NCBI GenBank assembly: GCA_026686845.1
Contig: JAIVEN010000020.1
Coordinates: 3,251,501-3,315,500, forward strand
Reading direction: 5' to 3'
DNA from: Adenanthera pavonina
Lineage: Eukaryota; Streptophyta; Magnoliopsida; Fabales; Fabaceae
Length of the DNA stretch: 64,000 nt
Under the pieces are notes generated by a model. It saw nothing but the letters and a program-made list of their open reading frames with translations. It did no database searches and was not told where the DNA came from. This document shows positions 13,061-24,470 of this stretch, one piece after another (the stretch's first letter is position 1; each line of letters starts with the position of its first letter). A program made the translations under genes and the position numbers.

Positions 13061-13296
13061 ATTTTCATAACAACTTTCTCTTTCTTATTTATTTTCGTCT
13101 TGTTTAATTTTTTTTAATTTTCATGATCAGAAGAGGGAGATATATACTACATTTCACAGACGCTGCGATTTATTTACGGCTAATTACGTACGTAGGATAC
13201 AACAACACAGTTCCCTCATTTATTTAGTGACATTCTAGAAGCCACACAAAGGGAAATCATACACGATTCATATAGCTGTAGCTATAGCTACATGAT

Positions 13297-13974
13297 TCAT
13301 ATAATGGACATTCCCTTGGCAGAATCATCAGCTTTTTTGAACACGACCATGAAGGCAGGTTCATTACTCTCTTCCAGAGTCAGTTGCCAATCAGCACGCC
13401 CAACATTATGACAGATTGAGAAAGAATGAACGGCTTTGGGACAAAACACAAGCTGGTAACCGATCAATAATCCATACTTCTTAATCCTGAAATAGCCAGG
13501 TACCACAAACGAATTCGGATGGTCTTGTGGACCACCAATAACCAGCTTCGCCGGAGATGAAGATGATGATCCAGACCTTGCAAAAGCGGCGACCCACTCG
13601 GACGATTCTGCACACTCTGGCTTATTCGCGAACTCAATTTCCACAAAGGTAGAATTTTCATATATTGTGCCTGTGCTTGTTGTTGGAATATGCAATTTTA
13701 CTGGATTATCACCCCAGCAGTCTAAATAGCGACGCGTGACAACAGAATATGAACATGAGGAATCGCCAGTCTTTTCTGTGGTAACTGCATCGGTTCTAAA
13801 TCCTGGTGCTATAGCCCACGCTACGTAGTACTTTTGACCATCGACAAGAGGATCTCCATTAATGTCAGTCACTGGTTTAACAGCTGAGGCAAGTGATGAA
13901 GGTTTGGTGGTGGTGAGGGAAAACGAGAGGAGAAAGGAGAGGGTTATGATCAGGGACGACTTTGCAGGCTTCAT
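13297..13974 (-). CDS. Kunitz-type protease inhibitor K1 (miraculin/STI family), 225 aa
   Basis: A secreted inhibitor-type protein of the Kunitz STI family (beta-trefoil fold), encoded in one exon as is usual for the family. The chosen start is the ATG at 13974, which opens MKPAKSS and matches the start of K2; an upstream in-frame ATG at 14040 would add 22 non-signal-like residues. Residues 1 to about 32 form a signal peptide ending SSLASA. The family signature VTDINGDPLVDGQKYYV follows directly. Four cysteines fit the two conserved disulfides: SSCSYS with PECAES, and VFCPKA with SICHN; an extra Cys lies in LDCWGD. The length suits the family's 20-25 kDa members. The reactive-site residue cannot be fixed, so the protease target is unknown; a storage or miraculin-like role is also possible. 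No stop or frameshift is present. Confidence 0.9.
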   Translation of the reverse strand: MKPAKSSLIITLSFLLSFSLTTTKPSSLASAVKPVTDINGDPLVDGQKYYVAWAIAPGFRTDAVTTEKTGDSSCSYSVVTRRYLDCWGDNPVKLHIPTTSTGTIYENSTFVEIEFANKPECAESSEWVAAFARSGSSSSSPAKLVIGGPQDHPNSFVVPGYFRIKKYGLLIGYQLVFCPKAVHSFSICHNVGRADWQLTLEESNEPAFMVVFKKADDSAKGMSII

Positions 13975-14097
13975 GTTGTTCCACAACTCGATATCCAAGA
14001 CTTTTGTGTTTGTGATTAATTTGAAACTTGAGAGAAACACATGGCCTTCGTACTGTCATATAGAGAATGAACGAAACGATAAGAGCAAGGAAGGGAA

Positions 14098-14108
14098 GAC
14101 ACGTGTCA
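14098..14108 (-). promoter_or_regulatory. G-box/ABRE-like palindrome upstream of K1
   Basis: The sequence GACACGTGTCA centres on CACGTG at 14100-14105, about 125 bp upstream of the K1 start codon. The same element stands in the same context at 36220 and 51904; the K2 version is weakened to CATGTG near 48301. The G-box is the known target of plant bZIP and bHLH factors and suggests stress or ABA control; that role is inferred. Confidence 0.6.
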
Positions 14109-14259
14109 GGAGCAAAGTAATGAAAATCACTGCAATCATTTTGCATCATTCAATTATAGTGTGACTTTGAGGGATATTTTAATGTCACGTAATTCATGAA
14201 TCATTAATATGTCAATATAAATTATAAAATCTAAGTAAAATTGCTCTATATGTAAATTA

Positions 14260-14498
14260 CTCTCTCCGTTAACCATTATAAGGCATCATCTAGAATGATT
14301 TTTTATTGACCATTATAAGTCAAGAATTTTAGGAGTAATTAAAATATATATTTTCTTTAAAACAATGCTCAAAAGAAGTTTGCATAATTACTTAATACAG
14401 GTATGGTGATCAGCATTTATTAAATATATATTTAGAAGGACAGCAATGTTTTTAAATATCGGCTATTTAAAAATGACTTACAATGGTTAACGAAAGAT
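14260..14498. mobile_element. Stowaway-like MITE, 239 bp
   Basis: The terminal inverted repeats CTCTCTCCGTTAACCATTATAAG and, at the other end, CTTACAATGGTTAACGAAAG pair almost fully. TA dinucleotides flank both ends (14258-14259 and 14499-14500). The interior is AT-rich and non-coding, as expected for a Tc1/mariner-derived MITE. Confidence 0.8.
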
Positions 14499-14514
14499 TA
14501 TAAATTATAAAATA

Positions 14515-15090
14515 GTATAACTTCCATCAAGCTCTGTACTATCTTTTTCTTGCTTATTGGACTCCTTACAACTTTAATCTTATATTTTTATTGTTCCTTC
14601 GAATAAGTCAATAGAATTTTGAGTATTAAAAAAGTTCATTTTTTCTAAGAAAAATTCATATTGTTATCTGCCGACCATTTTACAAATGAAAAATTCAATG
14701 AACTCTTTCACCATGGAGTTTTGGAGTATAATATTTTTTATAGTTTTGAGGTAAAATTTCCAAAAATATTTCTAGTCGTACCATTATAGAGAGTGTAAAA
14801 AAGGATAATAGCAAGGAAGAGAAGAACGTGTCACTGCATTTATGTAAAAATTATTTCTAATCGTTAGTTTGGCAGGGGAAGAACGGAAATTGCTATTATT
14901 TTATTTTTATATGAATTTTCTCCTTCAGATTTATCATCTGGTTTAAAATTTTTTATTTTCACCATCAGTAGAAAAAGACTATACATATAAAAAAACATTG
15001 CGATTTACTTAAGGCTGATCACATAGGCAGGATACAAGCTCTAAAACAAACAGGCTCTTAGTATAGCTAGCTCATATAGTGCATATTCCA
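14515..15090 (-). pseudogene. Kunitz-unit remnant: promoter-like and 3'-flank pieces without coding sequence
   Basis: 14515-14850 resembles the upstream region kept at 36000-36230 and 51660-51910, including the CGTACCATTATAGAG stretch and a decayed GAACGTGTCA in place of the G-box. 14870-15080 resembles the 3' flank of the Kunitz genes near 13060-13290 and 19020-19340. The inhibitor coding region between them is absent, so this is a collapsed gene copy. Confidence 0.65.
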
Positions 15091-15344
15091 TCAATGTGAT
15101 AAGACGTAAAAGCATACGTTTCTTGTTCTTAAGTTTGAATTAAAAATTAAAATTAAAATTAATAAATTATCTTAATTTTTTAAAATTTTAATATTTTTTA
15201 AAAATTATTCTTATTTAATTTTTTTTAAATATATTAAATAAAAAATTTTAAAAAAATATATAATAAATATTATTTTATATATTATAAAGGGTGTTATATT
15301 TAAAATTAGAATAAAATATTTTATATATCAAATTGGGTGGATTA

Positions 15345-15622
15345 CTTCCTCCATTTAAAAATTGAAGTATATTTAAGGCTTCAGTACACCAATTATGAAA
15401 TATAGTTAATATGTCATGAAAATTTTTATCTTTCCAACCTTACCGTCAATTTATTTTATAATTAATGTTTTGATGACCCATAGTAACTAATAAAGATCAA
15501 CATTAAATAAGAGTATATTGAAAAAATATCAATAATTGTTGCATTAAACTTCTAAATTGACATCTGATATGAAACAAGAAATAAATTAAAAAAGTGGACT
15601 TTAGTTTTGAAACGGATGGACG
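15345..15622. mobile_element. Probable decayed MITE
   Basis: The left end TACTTCCTCCATTTAAAAATTGAAG and right end CTTTAGTTTTGAAACGGATGG form an imperfect inverted pair of the CTCCCTCCGT type typical of Stowaway MITEs. The right TA target is not clear, so the exact right edge is approximate. Confidence 0.45.
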
Positions 15623-17482
15623 GTCCATCATGGACCATCATGCAAAATTGCTAATTATAATTAGCTTAAATGATATGGGCACTAAAATCTAAAAACTAAA
15701 AACTAAAAATGTTGCACATCCGCGCGCACATAATCACATCTAAGAACCTGTTATAAATAATAATGTTATTTAAAGACTGAAAAATAGCAAAATTACATAA
15801 AATGACCTTGGTTCCTGTGCATTATTGGTTGACGTAAAATATAGAATAACTTCTTACAATTGATTGATACTGTGTCCGTTTTACTTTTAACTATGACACG
15901 TATTAAGATATTAATTAGTAATTGAAATTTTTTTATTATTTTTTAAATTATTTTTATTTAATAATATTTTATATATTAATAAATTATAGTTATTCTTTTT
16001 TTTATTTTTTTTTTAAGTTTTCATAAATTATTAGTAATTGTGAAGAGTGAAATTTTTAGGGAAACTCTCCTTTATTTATTTATGTTTTGACCAAATCATT
16101 AAAAAATTTTTATTAAATGCATTGCTAACCCTAAAATATATAAATTTATTTATTAGAGGTAATATTAAAAAAATAATAAAAAATAACATAATTTGTATAA
16201 TATACTATATTTTAAAATATAAATTTTTTAAAATAATACACGACATAACATAATAAAATACTATATAAGTCGACTGTTATAAGCTGATGCCGGTTAAATT
16301 GTAATTATCTCTTTTATGAGAAATCATATACTATATATATATATATAGATATATATATATATATATATGATGCACGTGATCCTCGATTATCTGAATGTCT
16401 GGTTGGTTGTAAATATCTCTTTTAAGACAAATCTTCGTACAATTATTTGGGCTATCTTAGCTGGTTTCAAAGCAACCACTCAGTCAGTCATTTCCATATA
16501 CAGAACGTGCTCATTTTATTTAAATGGATAAGAAACAAATCATGCTGATCCAATGGAATGGATTGTCTCTAATTAAAAGATACCTATAAATCTCGAAAAA
16601 GGGATAAATTTTAAAAAAGCAATAATCATTTATAAGTTTCACGAGACATCAAATTTTTGAACATCATCAATTGTGACACATATGGTGATAACCCAAAAAG
16701 AAATCATAATTTAAAAGAAAAGAAATAAATTAATTTAAGATGGGGGATCAGGATTGATTAATTTTAGAATAAATATGGAGATTAAGATGAGTTTAAATAT
16801 ATTCTTTTGAATTATTTTTAGAGCTTGAATAAATAACATTAAACATATTTTGTAGACCGAAATATGCATATTTTGAAAATAAAGGAGAAGTTTGCATAGT
16901 TTTAATTATTTAACATTGCTCTCAGATTTAATTTGTTCAATATTTATTCTGTTTTATTTTAATTTAATCTATTAACATTTAAATGGGTTCTGAAATACTT
17001 CCATATCTCTTCAATTGTCAGATTGAAATGCTTCATAAAAAGGAATTATGTGTTTCCTTGCTAATCTCATTTAAAAAAAATACTCTAATGTCTAATCATA
17101 AAAGAAAAAAAATCAAGTACATAATTAGGCCATTACTAAAAGAGAAAAAGATAATTTGGTATCCATAACTAGAAATATTTTCTTCAAAAAATCTGATTTA
17201 AAAATTTAATAATTCTATAAACTGAATTTTCAATTCAAACCAATTTAATTTTCCATTGATACTATTTGTTTATCAATATTTTTTTATTTAAATCCTAAAA
17301 ATATCTTTTTCCCCTATTAAAAGGAGAGATGGATAACCGATGAAGTTTCACTTATTTTAAACATGCCCATTCCTCATATGCCTGCACGTCACAGACCATT
17401 AATTAGTATTGTTTTGTGACAAAAGAGTTGGAAAAGCACATCAATGTACGGACGATTCAGATTTTGAGTTGATAAAAAGATA
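15623..17482. other. AT-rich non-coding stretch
   Basis: No gene or transposon end is recognised. The segment is strongly AT-rich and holds an (AT)n stretch at about 16330-16368. ORFs are short, low-complexity and without domain signatures. Confidence 0.6.
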
Positions 17483-17743
17483 CTCCCTCTGGTCCTATAT
17501 ATAAGATCATTTTAACCGAATCACACGAATTAAGAAAAGAAGTTAAAACTAATTAACTACCTCAATTTCTCCGAAAATTTCAACATTTTTCCAAAACTAC
17601 CCTTATTTAATCTCTCTTTTTTTCTCTTTAAATGCATTAAATAGGGGCATTTTTTGGAAATGCATAATAAATACCACCTCGTACACTGTAAAGGATCTTA
17701 TATTTAAGACTAAGGTAAAAGATCCTATATATAGGACCGGAAG
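17483..17743. mobile_element. Stowaway-like MITE, 261 bp
   Basis: It begins CTCCCTCTGGTCCTATATAT at 17483 after TA, and ends ATATATAGGACCGGAAG before TA at 17744. The two ends pair as inverted repeats of about 25 bp. The interior lacks coding capacity and carries a second imperfect copy of the GATCTTATATTTAAG motif. Confidence 0.8.
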
Positions 17744-18089
17744 TATCCCACATAGACCTCGTGCACAAAAGAACAAAACCTCAAACAATAAATTGAATCA
17801 CTGAAAATCTCACGTAGGTCCCCCACGCAGGCACAAGCCCAAAGATAAAGAGACAAGCAATACTATTATGTTGACGATTAGTAGGTGATATTCATATATC
17901 TTTCAGCTTAGTGATGCTTAGTGATTTCAAATGTGTTAATGTTATAAGTATTATATGATTCCAATATCTTTTTTTTTTATATTAAAAAATTTATGCAAGT
18001 TAGATTACGAGACTTATTAGGATTAAAATAGGTCTTAGAACTCAAAAGAGTGCTTATAAAAATATATACAAATTACTCACTAATAAAAT

Positions 18090-18165
18090 TTTTACATTGG
18101 CAACCGGATTTGAACCTATACCCTTTTGAGACATGGGCTAAATTCTTATCAACTAAACAATATTT
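18090..18165 (-). mobile_element. tRNA-derived SINE head with Pol III A and B boxes
   Basis: On the minus strand a box A-like TAGTTGATAAG (18145-18155) is followed about 30 bp on by GGTTCAAATCC (18106-18116), a consensus box B. The spacing fits an internal Pol III promoter. The sequence does not fold into a complete tRNA cloverleaf, so a SINE relic is more likely than a functional tRNA. Its 3' end and any target duplication were not resolved. Confidence 0.6.
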
Positions 18166-19019
18166 TTTACCACAAGTCCAATATTTTTGTAGGTTTCAAA
18201 TGATTCAATTTGGTGGCCGAAAGAGAAAAAAACAAGATTCAATTCACATTTCAGATGTTGGTATATTATTCTGGCAATCCTCCCTAGCCGTAAAAAAAAT
18301 TGACAATAATTTATATGAATTTTCAAACGTGAATGAAAAATAAGACTTGATTTATACAAGATTTTGCCACCATTTTTTTGTCTTCCCAAGTTGAAAATAA
18401 AAGTTTATATGAACGTATGAGAATTTATTTTAGAGAAGTTTCACACATATTTTAACTTAATTGACAACATACACATGAACATCTCGTACGTACCGCAAGG
18501 AGGCATTACTAGAGAAGAATAAATGCGACTAACTGGTGAGGAAGTGATAATTTTTAAAATAATCACTTACAATAAATTAATGTTTAGAGTTGTAGCTAGC
18601 CCGAAATGAGCAAACATAATTTGTCCCTGCAAATATTACTTCTGAGCACTCCTTCATATCCTTTTATAAATCATCAAATAAAAACTCCCATGACCGGTAA
18701 AAAATTTCCCCGGCAAACAGGGAAAATGACGAATGAGATCATAAACAACATAATTCAATTTGAAGACACCCTAAAAATAGTGAAATTACAAAGGGCCGAA
18801 GGTTTTAAGTATCACATAAAGATAGTATGGGAGCACCCAAAGTTGTATATATGATGTATATGCATTTTCATCATTTTGCACCAACTTCATCTGACACTTA
18901 AAGACTTATTTCTTTCTCTGTGATTTCACTATTTTAGAGTCCTCAAGATGAATTATGTTGCTTGCGTGATCCTCATGTGTCATTTTCTTGTGCAAATATG
19001 GGTCATCTTTGTTGAATTG
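18166..19019. other. Kunitz-cluster flank, no gene recognised
   Basis: The block 18725-18850 (with ACATAATTCAATTTGAAGAC) is paralogous to 32740-32850, placing it in the duplicated backbone. The rest shows nothing recognisable. Confidence 0.5.
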
Positions 19020-19374
19020 TTAATTGTTAATTTTGTAGGGGAAGAATGGAAATTGCTATTCTATTTTTATATCAATTTTCTCCTTCAGATTTATCTTCTT
19101 CTAATTTAAATTTTTTAATATTCGCGATCAAAAGATAAAGACTATTCATATCACAAACGTTGTGATTTTTTTAAGGCTGATCACATAGGAAGAATATAAC
19201 GACAGGATTCCCTCATTTATTTAGTGGCATTCTAAGAGCCACACAAAGGGAAATCATACATGGCTAGCTTTAGTGCTTAGTCATTTCAGATACTTGATTC
19301 ATATATATTGGACTTTTCAAGACCAAAAACAATACTAGTAGCTTTTACAAAGGAAAACATGAAGATGTTACCAA
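19020..19374 (-). pseudogene. Kunitz gene remnant: 3' flank and last codons, cut by an LTR-A insertion
   Basis: 19020-19300 parallels the 3' flank of K1 and K2, including the conserved CCACACAAAGGGAAATCATAC stretch (19241-19261). About 19300-19345 matches the antisense of the last codons of the inhibitor ORF. The rest of the gene is lost where an LTR-A begins at 19375. Confidence 0.7.
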
Positions 19375-19512
19375 TGTAACAACCCTCAGTATATTATTCT
19401 GGACTTAGTCTCAATCTAATGGGATGTGTATTTGATGTTGTGTGCAAAATTGGAAAAACCAAGATGTAGGAAGAGCAAGTAGGAGGTAGAAGCACTCCAC
19501 ATTGTGATAAGA
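19375..19512 (+). repeat. First ~138 bp of a forward LTR-A
   Basis: It starts TGTAACAACCCTCAGTATAT at 19375 and aligns with 3721-3858 of the solo LTR. It is interrupted at 19513 by a CACTA terminus. The LTR resumes near 29048 at a point about 50 bp further into the LTR, so that stretch was lost. Confidence 0.85.
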
Positions 19513-19800
19513 CACTACGCCAGATTTGAAAATAATAGACGCCTAATAGTAGGCGGTCATAGAAAAAAACGTTAAGAAAAAGAAGCCTGGGGGATTTGTA
19601 ATAACCGCCTACAAAAATTTAATATTTGTAGGCGGTTTATTACATAACCACCTACAAATCCATTATTTAATTAAAAAAAATAAAATAACATAGTAGGCGG
19701 TTATTTAAATAACCGTCTACTTTTATTTTAATTATAATAATAAAAATTAAATTAATAATACCAAAAGTATGTGGTTATTTGTTATAACCGCCTAATTTGG

Positions 19801-20440
19801 TTGTACTTTCAGCCCTAATACATCACTTCTGAGCAAGCCTCTGCATACACAACTCTTTGCAAGCTCCTTACTTACTCCACAGAAGTTCTCTCCCCTTGGC
19901 ATTCTGCGGCTTCTTCAAGTTCGTGTCAGCATTGTGTGGCTTCTTCAAGTTCGTGTCCATATTCGCTCTCTGTCCAACCTCCATCTTCAGGTTCTGTGCT
20001 TACTTGCTCACTGCGTTGGTGGCTTGTCTAACTTCGTGTTCGTGCTCTCCATCTTCGTGTTCGTGTTTGTGTCCGTGTACTTGTTCGAGTTTTGTGGCTT
20101 CCGTGCTGTATGTCGATGGCTAGTCCAAGTTCGTTCGTGCTTGCAATCTCAAGTTACCAGAGATTTTGAATTCCTACAGGTCAACACCTCACCTCCACTT
20201 TTCTGTTTCCCATCAATTTCTCCTTCCATTCGTCATCCCTTCTCATGATTCGATGTATGCCTTCTAGGTGTTTGCTAAAATGCCTATATGAGATGTGTTC
20301 CTAAATTTCTTGTAACTGCTCTGTTCTTCGTAAATCCGCAAATCATTATTATTAGTTAGGATTCGTAGCTGCTCTGTTGAAAGGGTTAGATTCTAAGCTG
20401 GAAATATATAGTGGCAGGAATGTTCTCACTTTTAGAACCA
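19801..20440 (+). other. Leader segment of CACTA C2, no gene recognised
   Basis: Pyrimidine-rich DNA with an imperfect internal duplication (GTGTGGCTTCTTCAAGTTCG type at about 19903-19960) and repeated TTCGTGTTCGTG units at 20034-20070. It gives cysteine/serine-rich ORFs that look like repeat by-products. It could be a 5' exon of the CACTA gene or another captured piece; I cannot tell. Confidence 0.4.
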
Positions 20441-21019
20441 TTATTCAGTCTTCGGATTAATGACTGTGTTAGATTTTGCTGGTTTATTTGCTGGTCCATT
20501 ATTTCTTTTGCCATCCAACTTCGAATTTTCTAGCTTTCCAGCCTTCTCCAACACCTCTCCAAGTGACTTAATCACCTTATTTCTCTCTTCTACATTATCT
20601 AATTTTTCATTGCCAAATTGCTTAGTAGCTTTGGAGGGATCCCACCCTTCAAAATTTGCACCTAACATGGAGTTGCCCTTGGTCTCTGAAGACTTTAATA
20701 CCGGCTTTGGAGGAGGCTTAAGGACAAAACCAGCACTATTATCTCCAGTAACTGTATTCTCTCTATCACCATTAGAGTCAAGGGATATTGCATTGCCTTG
20801 GTCAGATATGAAATCAGTCGTAGTCACTGAATATCTACAAAGGGACAAGGAGACACAATGCCATGTCCTTCTACCCTTAAAGTTTCCTCCAGATAGGGAA
20901 ACTCTCCTTCCAAATGAGTGGGTCCTTCCAGAGGAACTCGCTCCAACTAGACCTCCCAAACTGACTGGGGAAGCAAGAGAAGCTATTGCTCCTTGAGCGT
21001 TGCCCACCATTATAAGCAT
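20441..21019 (-). pseudogene. Captured N-terminal exon of plastid translation initiation factor IF-2 (FUG1-like)
   Basis: The ORF resembles the start of plant nuclear-encoded chloroplast IF-2 proteins: an MLIMVGNAQG start, a SLASPVSLGGL stretch, RRVSL, a CRYSVTTTDFISDQ motif, LKPPPKPVLK, and the conserved EERNKVIKSLGEVLEKA block. Arabidopsis FUG1 shows the same order by recall. IF-2 delivers initiator fMet-tRNA to plastid ribosomes, but the GTPase domains (about 800 further residues) are absent and the frame closes at 20441. The start at 21019 was chosen by similarity; an upstream in-frame ATG at 21070 lies outside the conserved part. The piece is antisense to the transposon, inside C2, and has no intact gene beside it. 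It may be transcribed but cannot make a working IF-2. Confidence 0.8.
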
Positions 21020-21460
21020 TGAACTCCCAACAACAACACAATAGGTTCTAAATGTTCTCACACCTAGCAATTCCTTATTCTACACTCTGTATAAGTTTGA
21101 GCGAATTGGAACTATAACCCACTAAATAATTTAACCTACCCACAAACAAAAAACCTCAGAAAATAGATAAATTAAGAGCAATATATCACTGCCCTTAATA
21201 AAATGAGAAGGGTATGATACCTTGACTACAAAGATTGAAACTGTGTCAATTAGAGGCACAACCTGTTCAGGGTACTGTGGAGTGACATCCCAATTATAGA
21301 AGCAATGCGTGGGTGTGTAGATGGAAGAGGGGAAGCAAAAAAGGAAGGAAATAAGGATGTTATTTTGAGGCTGAGGTTGTTGGGAGGGAGGGATAATATA
21401 TGGTGTGGGCCAGAGAAGCTGAGACAATTGGGAATGTGTGGATGGTTCTCCGCCTGTCAA
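21020..21460 (-). pseudogene. Captured IF-2 5' UTR with intron
   Basis: On the minus strand, a leader segment ending TTTGTAGTCAAG (about 21220-21231) is followed by a GTATCATACC donor, and a TTTGTGGGTAG acceptor-like site lies near 21133-21143, ahead of the IF-2 start. An intron in the 5' UTR fits plant IF-2 genes. Its presence means the capture was from genomic DNA, not from spliced mRNA. Splice sites are inferred from sequence only. Confidence 0.5.
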
Positions 21461-23203
21461 ATTTTGTTCATGTCATTAGGATTTCTTTCTCTTTCTTTCT
21501 TTGTTTTATTTTTAATTCGTGGTTTCTACAACACCTTTCTTCTACTCCAGATTTAAAACTCCATGGGCAAAAACATTAAATAAATAAATAAATAAATAAA
21601 TTGTGCCACTTTTTTTGGCCAACAAATAAAGTATTTTTACATATTAAATTATATTATTTATAATGTATAATAAGTGAAAAATTTTTAAAACTTACTCACC
21701 CTAATTTTAATTACTGAAATTTAAATTTAAAAAAAGAAAAATAATAAGTATTTTAATTTATTAATTAACATTAATATAATTGTGAATTTATTTAATTACT
21801 TAATATTTTAGTTTAGTAAAATATTATAATTATAATTATAAATAAATGTAAGATTTTTATAAATTGATATGATAATGATAATGATAATTGATAATAATAA
21901 GCTATAAAACATTGATAATATAAGAAGACATGTATGTATTTGATATATATTAAATATAATATTTATATCATATATAGATTCTTAATATTTTCTTTTAAAA
22001 AATTTTAAACTAACTTAACTCTTATAGTAAGATATATACTTTACTGTTCATTTATGTCGTGTTTTAAATTCTTTAGTGTCCAAACTTGCATTTCATTGAG
22101 ATTTCTCATCACGGACATATTTCTTCTTATTCATATAGCATATACACATAGTTTAACAAATATAATATGGTTTAAATCTTAAATTGACTTCTCCACTTAT
22201 TTAAATCGACATGGGTGGGTCTTGGCCATTTTAGGTTTCAATTTACTACTTTACTATATAACTTGAGTTCTTACATTCTCATCATCTTAATGTCATTTCT
22301 AAGATATCATCAAGCATTTAGAACCATTATTAACTCATTGAATTCATCATATTCATGTCATGATCTAAACTTCCCTTAGCCCCCTAAATTTTTGTTGAGT
22401 CAAATTTTAACACTTTCATATATTAAACTAGTTTAGAAATTTTTCTTAACTTTATACTCTTATGTAATGCAGGTTGAACATGTCATTGTGTTTGTTACAT
22501 ATTAGCTATTTCAATTAGCTTTTTAATTTAGAAGCTTTGAGGCAGCAAAATAAGGGGCTAAACTAAAGGGGATAGTATAGTACAAAGTTATAAGGTACGT
22601 TAATCTTGCTTTCAAAGTTGTTGAAAATGGTGGTGTTGAATGATTGTTGTACTAATTGACTGATGTTTGATTTGCATGTTAATATCTTCAAAGGAAGTCA
22701 TATGGTGAAGTTTTGATTGGAAATGATTGATTGAAATTTGATAGTCATAGTTTGATTAAATTTCAACAAGCCCAGGAAACTTTCTTTTCCAAGTCGCTAT
22801 GTTGCCGATTTCCTTTAGAACTATATCATTATAATGCCATGTATTAATATCTAATAGCATGAAATATAATTACTTTATTAATTAGAAGTAATTTGATGAT
22901 TGGAAATGATTGGGTACATGGTTGCTGCTATGATTGGTTGAAATTTACTACTTTTTGTATGAATAAAGGACTTAAGGCTTGGGAAACTCTCATTTTTATG
23001 TCGTTATGCTACTGAATTTTCTTTAAAAATTAGTTTATGGTTGCCAGAAATAGTCCATGGTTGAATCATGTATTACTTTAATCTCCTAGAATAAAGACAG
23101 TCCTTATGTTTGAAGATAGCTTAGTTTATCTAGGATTGGTTGGAAGATGCTAGTGCTTATAATTGATGAGTCTAACTTTTTGTGAGTTGTTGCTGTAGAA
23201 TTA
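21461..23203. other. AT-rich interior of CACTA C2, no gene recognised
   Basis: Low-complexity AT-rich DNA with ATAA repeats at about 21580-21600. No conserved protein is seen. It probably contains the promoter or first introns of the tnp2 gene that starts downstream. Confidence 0.5.
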
Positions 23204-23640
23204 TTGGAACCATCAACTTCTAGGGGAGGCTCTGCCAAAATTTGTACACAACATTATAGTATGGATCGGAATTGGATACATGCAAATCGTTTGAGTAAGG
23301 AATATTGGGATGGAGTGAAAGAGTTTGTTAGGTTTGCAGTTGAGCATGCTAATAACCCCGATAAAATTATATGCCCCTGCTTAAAGTGTTGTTTTGGAAG
23401 GCTAGTTAGTTCAGAGAAGTTAGAAGAACATTTAGTGTGTAATGGAATCGATTGAAGTTATACACATTGGACAAAACATGGTGAGACAAATGATGGGTAT
23501 AGTGATTTAGGGACAAGTAGGAGCTGTGGATCTAATGATTTTGATACAAGTACATTTGATGATGACCGTCTTTAAGAGATGACAAATGCGATTGAAGATG
23601 AGCTTTAGGATTGTTCTGAGATGTTTGAGAGGTTGAAAAC
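23204..23640 (+). pseudogene. tnp2 transposase-associated domain of CACTA C2
   Basis: The block MDRNWIHANRLSKEYWDG, followed by FVRFAVEHA, IICPCLKC and EEHLVCNGID, is the N-terminal domain of plant CACTA tnp2 transposases. A TGA at 23453 interrupts the frame just before YTHWTKHGE, which continues the family consensus; more stops follow at 23573 and 23607. Reading continues to MFERLKT near 23637, where an insertion begins. It is the upstream half of the gene whose core lies at 27652-29047. Compared with the copy at 9058 it keeps the CPCLKC core better. Confidence 0.85.
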
Positions 23641-23710
23641 CATTATATATATATAGAATATAGTATACTCACTCACTCCTCGTCAGCCTAGGGGGTCTTA
23701 TATTTAGTCT

Positions 23711-24470
23711 TCTGATAAGAATGGTCCATATCAGTTTGCACCAATTGTAGAATGGTCTATATTATCAACTACCACCAAGTTTTATGCACAATAATTCAAC
23801 TCAAGGTTTATGACTCGTTCATTTATATAATACCAAATGTAAGAGTTTGAGTCAAAGCAAGACAATCAAGTCAAAGCATGAAGGCAACAAAGCAAATATT
23901 ATGACTCGTTCATTTATAATACCAACATCTTTAATATTCTTATTTATATTTGTAACTACTACCAACAAATGACTTTGCAATTGAAAGAAATAATTGCATT
24001 CGAGAATAATATTTATATAATATTATTCAAAGCAATTGGAAGCTCTGTTGTGAAAACAAGAAGAAAGCTTTGAGAATGCTGAAAGTTTGCACCATATCAA
24101 TTTTCTGATAAGAATGGTCCATATCAGTTTGTACCAATTGTAGAATGGTATATATTATCAACTACCTCCAAGTTTTATGCACAATAATTCAACTCAAGGT
24201 TTATGACTCGTTAATTTATATAATACCAAATAGTAAGAGTTTGAGTCAAAGCAAGACCATCAAGTCAAGGCATGAAGTCAACAAAGCAAATATTATGCCT
24301 CGTTCATTTATAATACCAACATCTTTTATATTCTTATTTATATTTGTAACTACTACCAACAAATAACTTTGCAATTGAAAGCAATAATTGCATTCAAGAA
24401 TAATATTTATATAATATTATTCAAAGCAACTAGAAGCTCTGTTGTGAAAACAAGAAAGCTTCAAGAATGC
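23711..24470. repeat. Tandem duplication, two ~390-bp units
   Basis: Unit 1 (23711-24103) starts TCTGATAAGAATGGTCC and is repeated as unit 2 (24104-about 24470) with few changes. Both carry ATTTATATAATATTATTCAAAGC and end near an AAGCTTCAAGAATGCT-type stretch. Nothing coding is recognised. The block lies in the insertion that splits the tnp2 gene; it might be remnants of an LTR pair, but TG...CA ends are not evident. Confidence 0.75.

Noticed and set aside
14040..14041. Start of K1 at the upstream ATG (14040)
   Set aside because: The extra 22 residues are not signal-like and K2 starts at the position equivalent to 13974.
18100..18170. Genuine tRNA gene
   Set aside because: Box A and box B are present, but no acceptor stem or full cloverleaf could be drawn.
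18050..18343. 97-residue ORF as a possible small gene
   Set aside because: The ORF overlaps a SINE head with Pol III boxes and has no conserved domain.
20460..20996. 178-residue plus-strand ORF
   Set aside because: It is the antisense shadow of the IF-2 fragment, whose minus-strand translation has clear family similarity.
20441..21070. Functional plastid IF-2 gene
   Set aside because: Only the N-terminal exon is present, no GTPase domain follows on the minus strand, and the piece lies inside a CACTA element.
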